Below are positions 10,856 through 22,539 of a DNA stretch of 64,000 bases, one piece after another (positions within the stretch are counted from its first letter, which is position 1; every line of letters begins with the position of its first letter). Both the position numbers and the translations under genes were made by a program. A model generated the notes under the pieces. The model saw only the letters and a list, made by a program, of their open reading frames with translations. It made no database searches and had not been told where the DNA came from. Source of the stretch: Platanthera guangdongensis (taxonomy: Eukaryota > Streptophyta > Magnoliopsida > Asparagales > Orchidaceae); the NCBI GenBank assembly GCA_039583875.1, contig CM077150.1:178626375-178690374 (forward strand), given 5' to 3'.

Positions 10856-12598
10856 TCAAGCTACACGACTATAAACAAAGCGCTCCTGGGAGGCAGCACT
10901 CACTTATCTTTTTCGCTCTTTCCTTATTATCTTTGCTGTTTTTTTTCTAATAAACGCAGGGTTTCTGATCGGCCTCCCCTACGTATTTCAGGGAAGCTTC
11001 TACCCCCTTCCCTTTCTTTTCTTTGTATATATTGTCTTTCCTTTTTTATTCCGCATACTTACGTTACAACATTGGGGACAATGTTGGCCTTAAGTATGGG
11101 GGTATTTTCGTGCTTTACTTTCTGCACTTCATTTTTTTTCTGCATTTCAAAAATACAAAAAAAATACATATAACAACAAAAACAAAACAAAAAATTATTA
11201 AAAAACATCTCAAAATGAAAAAAAATTTAAATGAAAAATCCAAAAAAAAATTTTGTTCTCTTTCTTTCTTTTTTCCAAAAAAACTAAAAAAATATTAAAC
11301 AAAAAAAAAACAAAACAAAAAATATATTTAGTTTCACTTTGTAAATATTTTTTGTACATACTCTTTTCTCTCTCCCCCTTCCTCATTCTTGTAAAAACCT
11401 CTCTTTTCTCCCATATTTTTGTACATATAATAAAAATTCAAAAAAAAAGATAATAGTTCAAAATAACAAAATAATTTCAAAAAAAATTGAGAAAACCAAA
11501 AATACAAAAAAAGATAATAAATGAAAAAAAAATGATGATAAAAACTATAAAAATAAAAAAAATATTTTGAAACAAATAAATCAAATATTCCATCCTTAAC
11601 TTTCCTGCTATCCAAAAATTCCGTTTTGAGTTTATTTATATGCGAATTTGATTAATTCTTTGTTCACTACCCGTTTGTTAATTATTGACTGAAAAATTTA
11701 AATACCCGGGGTTAAGTTTTAAAAAAAATTTTATGCTTTGTTAAAAATAGCGAACTCGTTTTAGGCACTACTTCTAATTTTTTATTGATAGAAGCACGTA
11801 TATTATGTTAGGAAATAACGACTATAAAATTCAATTATACTTACTTTTAGTTTTCTGAAAAAAATTGGAACGTACAAATTATTAAGGTTGCTCTCAAAAA
11901 TTTTTAGGATTACAATCTAGTTTTCCTTTCTCCCCTTACTTTTCATGACCTACTTGGCATGAAAAATTTCTATTCTTAAAAGATCCTATGTCAATGGGAA
12001 TAAGATTTCGTTCCGCAAACATAGGCACCCAATAATTTTAAAAGATTATATATAGAGTAAGAGGATAAAATTCATTACTCCTACAAATATACATTGGGTT
12101 ATTTTTATTCTTATGAAGTTGAAAAACAAAAATCATATTAGGAAAATAAGATTTCGTTTTCCTAATAATCCAAAAAAAAAATGGAGGTTCGAGAAAAAAA
12201 TTACCTCGCCTCAAAAATCAAAACCCTCTTCATAAACCCACTACCCTCTTAGCCAATTACACGATTCTAGAATTAATTCAAAAATCTTTTTGAGAGCATA
12301 ATTAGTAAATTGTATTATTTCCAATAGCACTCGTATAAGCTAGAGTTCTTATAATTCCAAACTATTTTCGTTAATCTAACCATTACAAATGTTGCCTTCT
12401 ATTTGATTACATCAAGAAGTCTTTTGGCCAAAACTTTTGCGCTATTTAAATCATCTACATAATTTTAGGACTTAACTCTTACACCCCGTATATTTATTTC
12501 GATCTCTCTTATAATTGATTAAGCGGTAGCTAAAACTTAGAGTTTTTTTTATTCCTTATAGATTCACCTCAAACTTTTGTTCTGGAATAACAAAAGCC
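10856..12598 (+). other. AT-rich 3' spacer of Athila, no env frame
   Basis: The spacer begins with CTCCTGGGAGGCAGCACTCACT, a motif I recall downstream of pol in other Athila elements. Long A/T runs follow (11140-11600) and then diverse AT-rich DNA. Frames here are short and low complexity. Elements of this clade often carry an env-like gene at this place; none is recognisable. Confidence 0.7.
11091..11106 (+). other. Internal copy of the Athila polypurine tract
   Basis: TAAGTATGGGGGTATT is identical to the 16 bases that directly precede the 3' LTR. It follows an ACATTGGGGACAATGTTGG inverted motif, 1.5 kb upstream of the genuine tract. Confidence 0.6.
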
Positions 12599-12614
12599 TA
12601 AGTATGGGGGTATT
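12599..12614 (+). other. Polypurine tract of the Athila element
   Basis: TAAGTATGGGGGTATT ends exactly at the 3' LTR start (12615), the expected site for plus-strand priming. Confidence 0.75.
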
Positions 12615-15600
12615 TGATGAATTGTAAATATACGTTTTTTGTGCACATTAATTTAGTCATTTTCATTTATTTTCGTCGTTTTTACTTATTTTTGTTCAAT
12701 AAAATGCTGCTATTCTTGTAAATTTTCTACTAACTTGTTTTATTTTATTTTGCAGAAAAATTTCAAAATCTGCCAAAATTGGGCAGTACACGCCCGTGAC
12801 ATATTTGTCACGCCCGTGACCGGGCCGTGACATTGCATTTCCCGTGAAATCGGACGATTTCTGAAGTACAAGCTTGACACGCCTGGAGACACGCCCGTGT
12901 CACCCGACACGGGGCGTGACCCAAGCCCGTGTCCTCTCCACTCGACACTTTCTGCTCGACGATCGTCGAGTGTCGACACCAACCGTCACGCCCAGAGTCA
13001 CGCCCGTGACCTAGGGCATGACTCAATCTCAGCTCAATAATTTCGACTCTACACTTTCTGCTCGACATTCGTCGAGTGTCGACACCAACCGACACGCCCA
13101 GAGTCACGCCCGTGACCTGGGGCGTGACCTTTCCAGCTAGCCCGACAAGATGCTGCCGAAGACTTTCGGCGCAACCCGCGCCCGGTTATTCCTCCCCGAC
13201 ACGCCCAGAGTCACGCCCGTGACCTGGGGCGTGACTGCCACGAACTCAGCCCGAAGTCAACTTTCCTGTCCAATCGCCGGTCGCCTTTATGAATAGTACT
13301 GTCACGCCCCCCCTACACGCCCGTGACCTAGGGCGTGTACTTAGAATTTTTTGCCTATAAATTGTCCAATTCTGTAAGGTCCAAGGGTTCAGATTTTTGG
13401 GCCATTTTAGTGTCTTTTTGTGGGCTTAATCCGTGGATACTAGTGCTATGTAAGGAGATTTCTCCCTTCTTTATTTCATGTTTTGTTTTGCTTTATCTTT
13501 TAGCTTTGTAATAGCTTGATAATTTTAATAAAAATGTTAGATTTTCTCTCTCTATATAGCATGAAAATTCATTTAGATGGCTTACTTCTTCCCCTTTTTA
13601 TCCTTGGTTTCATCTTTGTTCCTCCTCTTATGAAAAGTGTGTGTGTGTGTGTGTATGAGTGTAACTTATTTACTTTACATGTTTTTAGTATGTCTTCATG
13701 ATAGGTTTTGTAGTAGATTTCATTTCCATGCATGTATGATATGGTTCTCATCTTCAACATGTTCTTCTTTAATGTTTCTTTTGTTTATTATTTCATACTT
13801 ATGAATTTGTAAAAGAGATTTGAAAGTGAACTTTATTTTCTTTTTTTAGTTTATTTTGTAGGATTGTAAAACCTCTTTTTGTTCTTTTCATCTTCTTTTT
13901 CACTTTTTTATCACTTTCATAAAAACATAAGAATGAAAATCTTGTAATTTTAATTTTCCAAAAACTTTGGTTTTTAAATTTGTTTTGAAAAACTTTTGTC
14001 TTCTAAAAATTGTAATTTCTTCTTTTTATTTGTTTTTGGCAAAACCTAAGCTTGAAAAAGTAAAAGTTTTAATTTTTAGGTAACTTTCATTTTGCTTTCA
14101 ATTAGTGTGTGTGAGTGTATGGGCATAAATTTTCTTTTGTTCTTCTTAATTTTCATGTTGTGTGTGTGAGTGTATGAGTATAATTTTTAATGTTTTGTTC
14201 AAATTATGTAGAGTGTGTGAGTGTAGGTGTATAACTTTTATGCTTTGATTCAAATTTTGTAGAGTGTGTGAGTGTAGGTGTTAGCTTTATTGCTTTCTTG
14301 AAATTCATATGGAGTGTGTGTGTTTGTGTGCATTTATTTCCGCCTACTCGTTAAGAGTTAAATGACGCATCGTTTTCATTTTCAGTCCTACTCGTTCGAG
14401 TAGGACTTGTAATTTTCTTTATTTATTTTTCCGCCTACTCACTTGAGTTAAATGGACGGACTTTATTTCCCGCCTACTTGTTTGAGTAGGATTTGTAATT
14501 TTCTTTCTTTATTTTTCCGCCTACTCACCTGAGTTAAATGGACGGATCTTTAAGCCGTGTAATCACATTTATTTTCTCCTACTCATTTGAGTAGGACTCG
14601 CTTTCATTTTAGTCCTACTCGTTTGAGTAGGACTTGCAATTTTAAGCTTTTATTTCCCGCCCCCACTCGTTTGAGTGAGACTCGCAAATTTTAAATATGC
14701 AAATTTCTTTCATGTGTAACTTAGTTCATGTTTAATTTATAATTTGGAGTGTGCGTGAGTTCTTGTTTTAGCTAATTTTTCAGTTTTTTAAATGTTTGTT
14801 ATTTCTCTTATGTCCCCTTCTTATAATCGTTTAGTGTTTAATTTCGAACTTGCGACTCACTAAATTATAAGCCGTCCCCATACCGATGTGTGGCTAATCG
14901 CTATTAGCCTCGGCATCGAAGAGCTTTGAGACATTTAAAATGATTTCTAATAATTGAAGCTCTTTATTTTCATTTTAATTTAAGGACTTAAGGTTTACCC
15001 CGGGTTTACGACGCGTAGGACCACATATCGATGTGTGGGCCCTATTTCCGTAGTCCATATGCTAGCTAGCCGAGAGGCCGTGCATATGGACCGATCACCC
15101 CTGGGTAAATAGAGTTGCGTGCATACCCTCGAAAGAGGACAAGCGTAATTCTACCGGATTGGGTTCCCCACCCAATAGCGGGGTTCTTAGCGCAAAGTGG
15201 GCGTTAAGAGGAATCTTTCGTCGGACTAACGTTCGGTCGAATAGTGTTAACGTTTAGGTGAGCGATATCCCTATAGCTAGGTGAGCTCACATTTATGGAA
15301 CCTCCACGACCAAGTTGCCTTATTATTAATTTGAAAACTAAGTCTTTTAATTATTAAAAATTGTTTTAGTCTTAATCCGATTCGATGCCGAGCGTTAACC
15401 CTTCATCGAATTTTTTCTAAATCGTTTTTTCGCTCCTTTGCTTTTCCGTCTTTTATGAAGTAAAAAAATCCACCTTACTTTCAGTAAAATAATAGTCCTC
15501 CCGGAGGAGTAAGAATAGTCAACACAACCCCGAGAACAATACGACCTCGGTATTCCCCCGAATATCGAGTACTACTTGCGATAGGTGCACTTGCCTACCC

Positions 15601-15665
15601 GAGCAAGCCCGCGGCGATCGACTCACCGAACCAACCACAGTAAGAGTCTGTTCGTGGGCCCATCA
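12615..15665 (+). repeat. 3' LTR of the Athila element
   Basis: It starts TGATGAATTG and ends GGGCCCATCA. It is collinear with 2385-5437 over the whole length with scattered substitutions and one- or two-base indels. Confidence 0.93.
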
Positions 15666-15670
15666 ACAAG
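15666..15670. repeat. Target site duplication of the Athila element (right)
   Basis: ACAAG matches 2380-2384 and resumes the interrupted Copia sequence. Confidence 0.9.
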
Positions 15671-16600
15671 CCTCGTCACCCCTGAGGGCAGTCATCTCCT
15701 CATCCTTGGTGCTTTCCCCCTCCTTGACTCCAGTGATGCCTTCAAAGTTAGAAGGCTCTCGCTCGATCTGAGGTCTTGCGAAGAAACAAGAGATCGAGCT
15801 CACCACATTTCCTTCGTAATATCAAGCTGGTGGGTTGGTGATCCTCTTCGACCTCTAAAGAGCCTGATCACAGCTAACCACCTCCGCTGCATCTCCTGAA
15901 CCAGATCTGATCTCGAGCAAACCTGGAGTATCACTCCCCTTGCTTCCTGAATAAGAAGCCACTGCCTTGGAACTATAAGCACCTGGAGCATCGTTCCCCC
16001 TACTTCTTGAACTAGAAGCACCTGAAGCATCGCTCCCCATTCTTCCTGAACCAGAAGCACCTGGAGCATCGCTCCCCCTACTTCCTAAACCCGACGCCTC
16101 TGCCCCGAGGCTAGAATAACCTGGACCTCCTGGTGACACAGGCAGCTCCAACTGAAGATCTTAAGCAGACTCCTTCTGCCCACAGTCTGACCTGCTCTCC
16201 TTTAGCTCTACAGATGAGCTACCTCCATATGACGTCAGTTCATCGAAGACGTCTCTAGACACGATGAACTTTTTCATCACAGGATTCATACACCTTCATC
16301 TCATTTTCTGCTCATCATAGCCCACGAAGTCAAGCTTCCTCATCTTCGCATCCAACTCTATCCTGAGAGCATCCGGGACGTGTACATAACATGTCGAACC
16401 AAACAACAGAAGGTGTTCCACGCTGGGCTTCTCCTAGAACATCAGTTCAACCATAGACTTCATGTTGATCGGACTCAGAGGCATCCGATTGATGACATAC
16501 ACCATACATGTCATCTCTTCCGCCCAAAAGGCCTTAGGAATGCCTTTGCTATGAAACCAACACTTGTAGCTCTCCGTCAATTGACGGATATTCCGATTTT
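15671..16600 (-). pseudogene. Copia integrase C-terminus to RT linker remnant
   Basis: On the minus strand a Ser/Gly-rich stretch (15855-16151, repeats of GSDAPGAS type) is followed by an RGRRGSPTHQ-like basic motif. This matches the low-complexity linker between integrase and reverse transcriptase in Copia polyproteins. Frames are shifted relative to each other, so it is not translatable as one protein. Confidence 0.5.
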
Positions 16601-17035
16601 CAACTCCACTTTATTGTGGATTATGCCCACAAGAAAGCTCTCTCCGGATTTCGTGCTTCCTGCAAAAGTTAGAGAATACGGTTGAATCAAATTCACCTCT
16701 GTTCCCCGTTCTCAACTTCTTGATCCGAAGGCCAAGCCAGCCGTCCACAAGTTTCTTGAACTCCACGAACAAACAGAACGCGTCTGACTTCTTCTTCATG
16801 TAGTACACCCAAGTGTACCTCGTATAATCATCAATCAACACCAGCATATACCTGCTGCCTCCAAGACTGGTGGTGACGGTCGGTCCCAACAGCTACCATG
16901 GATGCACTCCAATGGTTGAGAAAACCCAGTCCGCGACTTATCAACCGTGAAGCGATAAGCCTCACTGTATTGACATCCCACGCAAATATGATTGTTGCTG
17001 AAGGATGACAACCTATGCAAGCCTTTCACAAGGCT
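16601..17035 (-). pseudogene. Copia pre-integrase and integrase core, decayed
   Basis: At 17029-16835 the minus strand reads LHRLSSFSNNHICVGCQYSEAYRF, a pre-integrase zinc region. 16889-16611 gives SRYMLVLIDDYTRYTWVYYMKKKSD, the first part of the integrase core with its catalytic Asp. The second catalytic site is altered: LRTGNRGEF where Copia integrases have LRSDNGGEF, so Asp has become Gly. The two parts are in different frames. The integrase is inactive. Confidence 0.75.
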
Positions 17036-17199
17036 CCTTTCGCCATTGCCTTCAACTTGTCCATCCCGACATGTCCCAGTCTTTTATGCAAGATAGCTGC
17101 ACTATCATTGGCCCTCATCCGATCAATATAAGAACTTGTTGAAGTCACAACCAAGTTCTCATCCCTTCTCTCTATATAAGCGATGTTCGCTGACTGAAA

Positions 17200-17976
17200 G
17201 ATAACCTTTCAATCCTTCTTGAAGTGGCCAGGATGGTTGCATCTATAGCACATTGACCCTTCCTTCCTCTTCCCATGAAGCCTAGGAGCATGCCTCTCCT
17301 CTTGCTAATATGAAGTAGAAGGTCCATCACCAACAACCGACTTCTTCTTCTTGTCTCGTCTCTTTTTCTTCCCTGAGAAGAGCACCTCACCATCTCCTCC
17401 AGCGATAGTGACTCCGGTCATCTGACTTGCTAAGCTCTCATGCGAAGAATGCAGGTTCTCCTGCTCTAGCAAAGACGGCAGTTTGGCCCAGCCTTGAATG
17501 AAAGTGACAAAAATCACATATTCCTTCCGCAAACCGCAGATTATATGCCTCTTTAGCTTTGCCTCCGAAATAGGCTCATTAGGGTCCAACGCTGAAATCT
17601 TAGTGTATAAGTTCTTCATCTTTAGGAAGAATGACGACAAACAAATCACCTTTAGTGGCTCCCGCCAACTCATTCTCCAGGAACTGTAGCTGGGCTACAT
17701 TCTTCCCGTTGAACAACCCATCAAGGGAAGTCCAAATCTCCGCAGCAACCGAAATTCAATGATGTGGTTGAAGAGTTCCGATGAGATAGCCCGCTTGAGA
17801 GTAAACTCCGCCATTACGTTTGTCTTCCTCCAAACTCTCACCACATCATCACCAGCAACATCATCCACCTCTCGCCTCTCGTCTAGAAGATATCTTTTCA
17901 TACATGACTTCCACTTTTTAAAGTTGGTCGATGTAAGAAGCTCAATTCCAAGACCTCTTGCCATACTACCTTTCAT
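17200..17976 (-). pseudogene. Copia gag (UBN2-type) with broken zinc knuckle
   Basis: Minus-strand frames 17976-17695 and 17673-17305 resemble the UBN2 gag domain (NFKKWKSCMKRYLL; LKRHIICGLRKEYVIFV), then a Lys-rich tail. Near 17210-17255 CYRCNHPGHFKKD matches a CX2CX4HX4C knuckle, but the last position is a TGA stop. At least one frame change separates the two parts. Confidence 0.75.
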
Positions 17977-18050
17977 TGCACTAACCCTGGTTACTTAGAC
18001 ACCCAGAAGCAATGAAACAAACTGCCGGATGATTCAATGCTCAGGACTCT

Positions 18051-18066
18051 GTTCCCTCTGATACCA
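18051..18066 (-). other. Primer binding site of the old Copia element
   Basis: The minus strand reads TGGTATCAGAGGGAAC directly next to the 5' LTR. TGGTATCAGAG is the usual complement of the plant initiator tRNA-Met 3' end. Confidence 0.85.
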
Positions 18067-19586
18067 TATAAAAAAAATTGTGATAACGAAAAACGGGAAA
18101 CCATGTGCAGGAACACTCAACCTATCCAGGTCCAAATAACCAGATGCAAATAGAAGAACAAAAAACTTGTACTATCAAAAAATCTTTACAAGACGATGTT
18201 TACATGGTGAGACATGATTCGCCGATATACTCGATGGAAGCAAATTACAAGGCAGAGAAAACAAGCCGCGCGAACTACAAGAGTAACCGTCGACCCTGCT
18301 GCTAACCGCTACAGAGTCCGCTCAAACCGACAAATCACCAAACCGTAACCTAACTGCACGGACTGTCAGTTATTCCAATGCTGAACTCTAACTGCCGATC
18401 TGCAAGCCGCCTAACCGCAGGGTTGCTAGCCGCCAGATCGTGCGGGCTACTGCCGAACTGAACCAAGACGCGAGATGCAGACAACTCATTGAACTGTGAA
18501 ACTAGTTACAAAAGAGAGACCGCCTAGTCACAAACCGCAACCTGCTGTTAATCGCTGGTTGCTATCCGCAGAGTCTGCACTGTCCCTGACCACAGTCAGA
18601 ACCAAGTCCCTGATTTTCTAGCGCTACCCGCATAACCTGCACAGTAAATCGGTCAACCTCCTTAAACCGCACAGATACAAAATCCTAACCGCATCAACAA
18701 TCCACAAGTTCACTTACTGTTCAGTTGGATATCAATTGATGTGACAGGGAGTCCTATTTATAAGCGCAAAGAGGAGTGTGATCACCACCCTAACTGATAG
18801 GATAACCGCCCTATCTCGCAGCGAGCACCAAGTGTATCCGCTAAGCCGCGGATACACCACCAGACCGTCGCGGCTATGCGAGATAGCCAGCCCGCCAAGA
18901 TAGCACCATCAAAGGCAGACACTAAGCCAACCCGCCTTGTCGCCAAGGCCCAACCAGACTTGATCGCCATACAGGCGAACTCTGCGAATACTGTCGCAGT
19001 TCGCCCACCTACGAATAGCTCCAGTCCGCACACGCTAGCAGACAGTACTCTAGTCCGCATACTCGACCCCGCAGCCAAAGCGCACAAGGCTGACAACTAC
19101 CGAACTCGGCGGACAGAGGCATCTGTCCGCGCAGACCGCGTGACCTCTCGGACTGAGCCATCCCGCACAACCCGGCGAACCCCGACAACAGTCGGCTCTA
19201 ACCGGCGAACTCCGCAGTTTCCACCAACCGCGCCACCAGAGCAAGACCAAGGCACACACCATACCGATCTCCCGAGCTCTGGTCCATTCCGCAACCCGGA
19301 CTTCGCGAACTTCAACCGAGTCCGCACCTCGCTAGTCTTGGCGAGCTCCGCGTATAGCAGTCCTATCCGCCAGGTTACTTTCTGTGAACCAACTGCCGGC
19401 TGAACACAACCCGACCTGACAAGCCGCCTTCTCTGTCCCCACAGACCGCGTGAACAGACCGCCCAGGGCGCCAGAGCAAGAGCCGACTGCAGGATTATTG
19501 CCGACCTGACTAACCGTCATTCCTGTCCGTACAGGCCGCACAGGCAAGTCGTCCAATCCACCACTTTCACTTCATGATTTTCAACA
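18067..19586 (-). repeat. 5' LTR of the old Copia element
   Basis: It pairs with 601-2140. The terminal TG has become TA at 18067, and the far end is TTTTCAACA. The minus-strand TATA box is at 18755-18762. Its promoter points away from the helicase gene that starts 800 bases to the right. Confidence 0.85.
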
Positions 19587-20386
19587 TATCTGTCGTAAAA
19601 AAAATATCAAACCTACTTTAAGTTGAGTTGAATTTAAATCAATCCCATCAGGTAAGTCTCAGCAATGACCAGCTCGCCCGAGTTGGTCGAGATAGGTAGA
19701 TTACGGATCATCAGATTTTACCCACAATTAATTGAAAAATAAATACAATATGAAAATCATAAACAGATAGATGCTATATTGCTATTGCAGCCTTGCAGGG
19801 TAGCACATGTTCTAATATTTGGTCAGTATTTGCGCCTCTGCAATTCCAGCTCATCGTACTTTATTCACTCCATGTTACAACCCATCTACCTCGTCCAGTG
19901 CTTGGAAAACCGGTCGCACCAGTCCGACGGCTATAAACATACCGTTCTCACCATCCGACGACGCAGAACGCCTCTCGTCTTTATTAAGTACTGTGAAGTC
20001 GAAAACAAAGAATTTGATTTCGTAAAGATATTTTTCGCTGGCGCAACGTTTATTTTAGGGTTCCTTCTTTTTCCCTTTCCTTCTTTCTCTTCTCTTTTCT
20101 CTTCTCTCTTTTCTATCTCATCTGTCCCGTTCAGTTCAAAGGAATCAATTCTTAGGGCTTCTCGGCGGTGATCTTTCACCTCTGTTCTGCTTCAGGTACA
20201 ATTCGCTCCTATGAATCTACCGTGTTACGCGCATGATAGGTCGGTTCCATTGAAGCGTTTCATTATGTGCTTTTCGCAGAAGGAATATATACACGTTGTT
20301 TCAAACAGGATTCGCTTCGTCGATCTGTTCGCTGTTCTTCCGGCTGAGTTAGCGATCACTTCAATACTGTGGTTCTCCTTCCAATT
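19587..20386 (+). promoter_or_regulatory. Putative promoter and 5' leader of the helicase gene
   Basis: A CTATAAACAT box at 19931-19940 is followed by a pyrimidine-rich C/T stretch at 20060-20130, of the kind seen around plant core promoters. A possible leader intron could start at CTTCAG|GTACAA (GT at 20196) and end at one of the CAG sites near 20279 or 20310; this is not established. The old Copia LTR ends at 19586, so the native upstream region is at most about 350 bases before the TATA box. Confidence 0.45.
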
Positions 20387-21160
20387 ATGCGATCATCATG
20401 GGCTGACTCCGTCGCGAACGCCGATAACTCGGCGGGCGCGGCCTCTGGAAGCAACACCACCACCTCCTCTGGCGCTGGTGCCGCGGCTTCTCGTCCTGCG
20501 CGCTCTTCCTACGTCCCTCCTCATCTGCGCAACCGCCCCCCTGCTTCAGATCCGCCATCTTCTTCTCAGCCTGACGTCGTCTTTGCTACTGCGAGGCTTT
20601 CAGGAGTTTCTGCACCTTCTACTGGTAGCCGCTGGGGAAGTGGTGGTGGCGGTGGAGGCCATCCCGTGGGCCGTTCCGGTTTCGGTGGTGGGCGTTCCGT
20701 AGGTGGTGGGTGGAACCCACGGACCGGTGGTTGGGACAGGGATCAGGTCAATCCCTTCGGGAATGAGGATGAAACTGCTGATGACGCTTTCAGCGAGCAG
20801 CAGAATACTGGGATCAACTTTGATGCCTATGAAGACATTCCTGTTGAGACTAGTGGAGATAATGTGCCGCCTCCGGCTAATACCTTCGCTGAGATCGATC
20901 TTGGAGCGGCTCTGAATGAGAATATTAGGAGGTGCAAATATGTGAAACCGACTCCTGTGCAGCGACATGCAATCCCTATCTCTCTAGCAGGAAGAGATTT
21001 GATGGCTTGCGCACAGACCGGATCAGGGAAGACTGCAGCGTTCTGTTTTCCCATTATTAGTGGGATCATGACGAGCCTTCCTCTACAGAAACCGAGAGGG
21101 GCTCGTACTGTATTCCCACTCGCCCTAATTTTATCACCTACCCGGGAGCTTTCTGTTCAA
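20387..21160 (+). CDS. DDX3/Ded1-type DEAD-box RNA helicase, exon 1
   Basis: ATP-dependent RNA helicase of the DDX3/Ded1 subfamily (plant RH11/RH37/RH52 group), which remodels RNA and acts in translation initiation and RNP remodelling (family knowledge). The start at ATG 20387 gives MRSSWADS, like plant homologues. Exon 1 has 258 codons. It contains a disordered Ser/Gly/Ala-rich region with YVPPHLR (42-48), the motif shared with animal DDX3, a Gly-rich segment, the INFDAYEDIP block, the Q motif (CKYVKPTPVQ, Gln 192), Walker A AQTGSGKT (209-216) and PTREL (251-255). It ends TCTGTTCAA|GTAGGT, phase 0. No lesions were seen. Which of the three paralogues it represents cannot be decided here. Confidence 0.95.
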
Positions 21161-21252
21161 GTAGGTCTATTTGAGTTGGAGTTGACAGCAAATATTTTTT
21201 CTCTGTACTTGTTTTTTAAAATTCCCTTTATTTTCATATATCTTGTTCTCAG

Positions 21253-21336
21253 ATAAATGAGGAGGCTAAGAAATTTGCCTATCAGACTGGTGTCAAGGTG
21301 GTGGTTGCTTATGGTGGAGCTCCAATTAATCAACAG
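21253..21336 (+). CDS. DEAD-box helicase, exon 2
   Basis: Acceptor TTGTTCTCAG|ATAAATGAG and donor AATCAACAG|GTTTGT bound 84 bases, 28 codons, both ends phase 0. The product INEEAKKFAYQTGVKVVVAY... with GG at the Ib-like position continues the conserved core directly from exon 1. The 92-bp intron 1 is normal in size. Confidence 0.95.
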
Positions 21337-22084
21337 GTTTGTAAATTTTTTTTTCGGATGCACGATTGAGAATGTTTATCAATTTTAGTGATTGTCAGTA
21401 GTTCTCTTTAGATTGTTTTTTATATGGATATAGGATTTGGGCAATTTGTATCATTTTCTATGAAAGTTATGTTGGAGTTGATGCCCGGTACTTTCTATTG
21501 CTAGTTAGGACTTTGGGCTCTCATGAATGATTTTCATATGTATAAACTTTAGTTAATTGATACGTACTTGGAATTTTAATTGGTATGCCTGTATTTTATG
21601 GTGCCTTATGAGGTAATCTACAATTTTTTAATGTGAGATCTAACCATCTGTTTTAATAATTTAATGATTCTTCCTGTACATAGGCGCACTGACAGCCTTT
21701 GAACTTCCTTGTATGTTTTACAAATACTTCTGCTATTTCCTATAGTGCTTATTATTTACTTGAATGCATTTGTATTAGAGTGCACCATCTGCTTCGACAT
21801 CTTCCATTTCAAGCATTTTTTGTTCAATTTTCTTTTTTTTAGTTGGTGGATTTAAGCAAGGGTTAATTTTTTTGATAAATGTATGTATCTTTGCAGGTTG
21901 TTAAATCATAAAATGTTCTAGATTTTAATGATTTTGGGCATACTTTGTAGATCGTTTTGCCATTTCAAGTGTTTTGTTTATTTTTTAAGATCTAAGTGTG
22001 TTGTTAAGACATACACAAATTATGAAAATGCTTAACCATTGTGCTGATCTTGCTTGAAATATATTGGAATTATGTTTTTTTGTA

Positions 22085-22275
22085 TGAGAGTCTAGTCACT
22101 AGGCATGCTAGACGAGGGAGGGGTAGACCAATTAAGACTTATGAAACTATAAGGAAATACTTGATGTACTTAGGCATTAGTGAGATTATGACAAAAGTTA
22201 GGGCACACTAGCGACAAAGGATCCATCTAGCCGACCCCACTATAGTGGGATAAAGGCTTGAGTGTTGTTGTTGTA
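22085..22275 (+). mobile_element. RTE-type LINE 3' end
   Basis: A stretch encoding a degenerate form of RHARRGRGRPIKTYETIRKYL..LGISEIMTK is followed by CCGACCCCACTATAGTGGGATAAAGGCTTGAGTG and a (TTG)n tail. This is the typical 3' end of plant RTE-like retrotransposons. It is severely 5'-truncated. A second copy lies inverted at 24068. Confidence 0.7.
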
Positions 22276-22539
22276 TGTTTTTTTTATATGAATCTACTTT
22301 ATTACCATTGTTTTACCAAGAAAACAATAGTGATTCCCTGTGGACATACAAACCTTCCTAATTGGTTCAGTCATGTAATGCAATTGTTTGACTTCATCTT
22401 TCTATGGGATCATTATACTGATAGTGCATTGTTGTTTGGATTCTTGGAACCCAAATTTAATCTAGAGTACATACTATTCTGAAAGTTATGGGGTTGAAGA
22501 GAGAAAATTTGGTGTTTTAAGCTTCATCTTGCGTATTTT

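Larger units (their letters stand above)
2385..15665 (+). mobile_element. Athila-type Gypsy retrotransposon, 13.3 kb, nested in Copia
   Basis: The element is structurally complete: two LTRs of 3053 and 3051 bp with TG/CA ends, a tRNA-Asp primer binding site, one gag-pol frame, a 1.76 kb AT-rich 3' spacer, a G-rich polypurine tract and a 5-bp TSD. The Athila assignment rests on the polyprotein (DLGASINLM protease, FMDDFSVFG reverse transcriptase) and the tRNA-Asp primer site. The LTRs differ at roughly 20 positions in the first 800 bases, about 2 %, mostly C/T and G/A transitions, so the insertion is fairly recent and clearly younger than its Copia host. No env-like frame is present. Confidence 0.93.
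601..19586 (-). mobile_element. Old Copia LTR retrotransposon, split by an Athila insertion
   Basis: Two diverged direct repeats (601-2140 and 18067-19586) act as LTRs. In the minus direction the order is 5' LTR, initiator-Met-type primer binding site, gag, pre-integrase domain and integrase, a linker, the start of reverse transcriptase, a polypurine tract and the 3' LTR. The Athila element at 2385-15665 interrupts the linker between integrase and RT. Most of RT and all of RNase H are missing, and the remaining frames carry stops and shifts, so the element is dead. The LTRs differ at about 12 % of bases in a short by-eye sample. No target duplication is evident (ACATG versus TATCT flanks). 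Confidence 0.85.

Noticed and set aside
10856..12598. Env-like gene of the Athila element
   Set aside because: Only short, A/T-run-driven frames are present; no signal peptide or transmembrane pattern in a sustained frame.
20369..20386. Upstream GTG-led extension of the helicase frame
   Set aside because: Plant initiation is at ATG; the ATG at 20387 gives an N-terminus (M-x-x-SWAD) like known family members.
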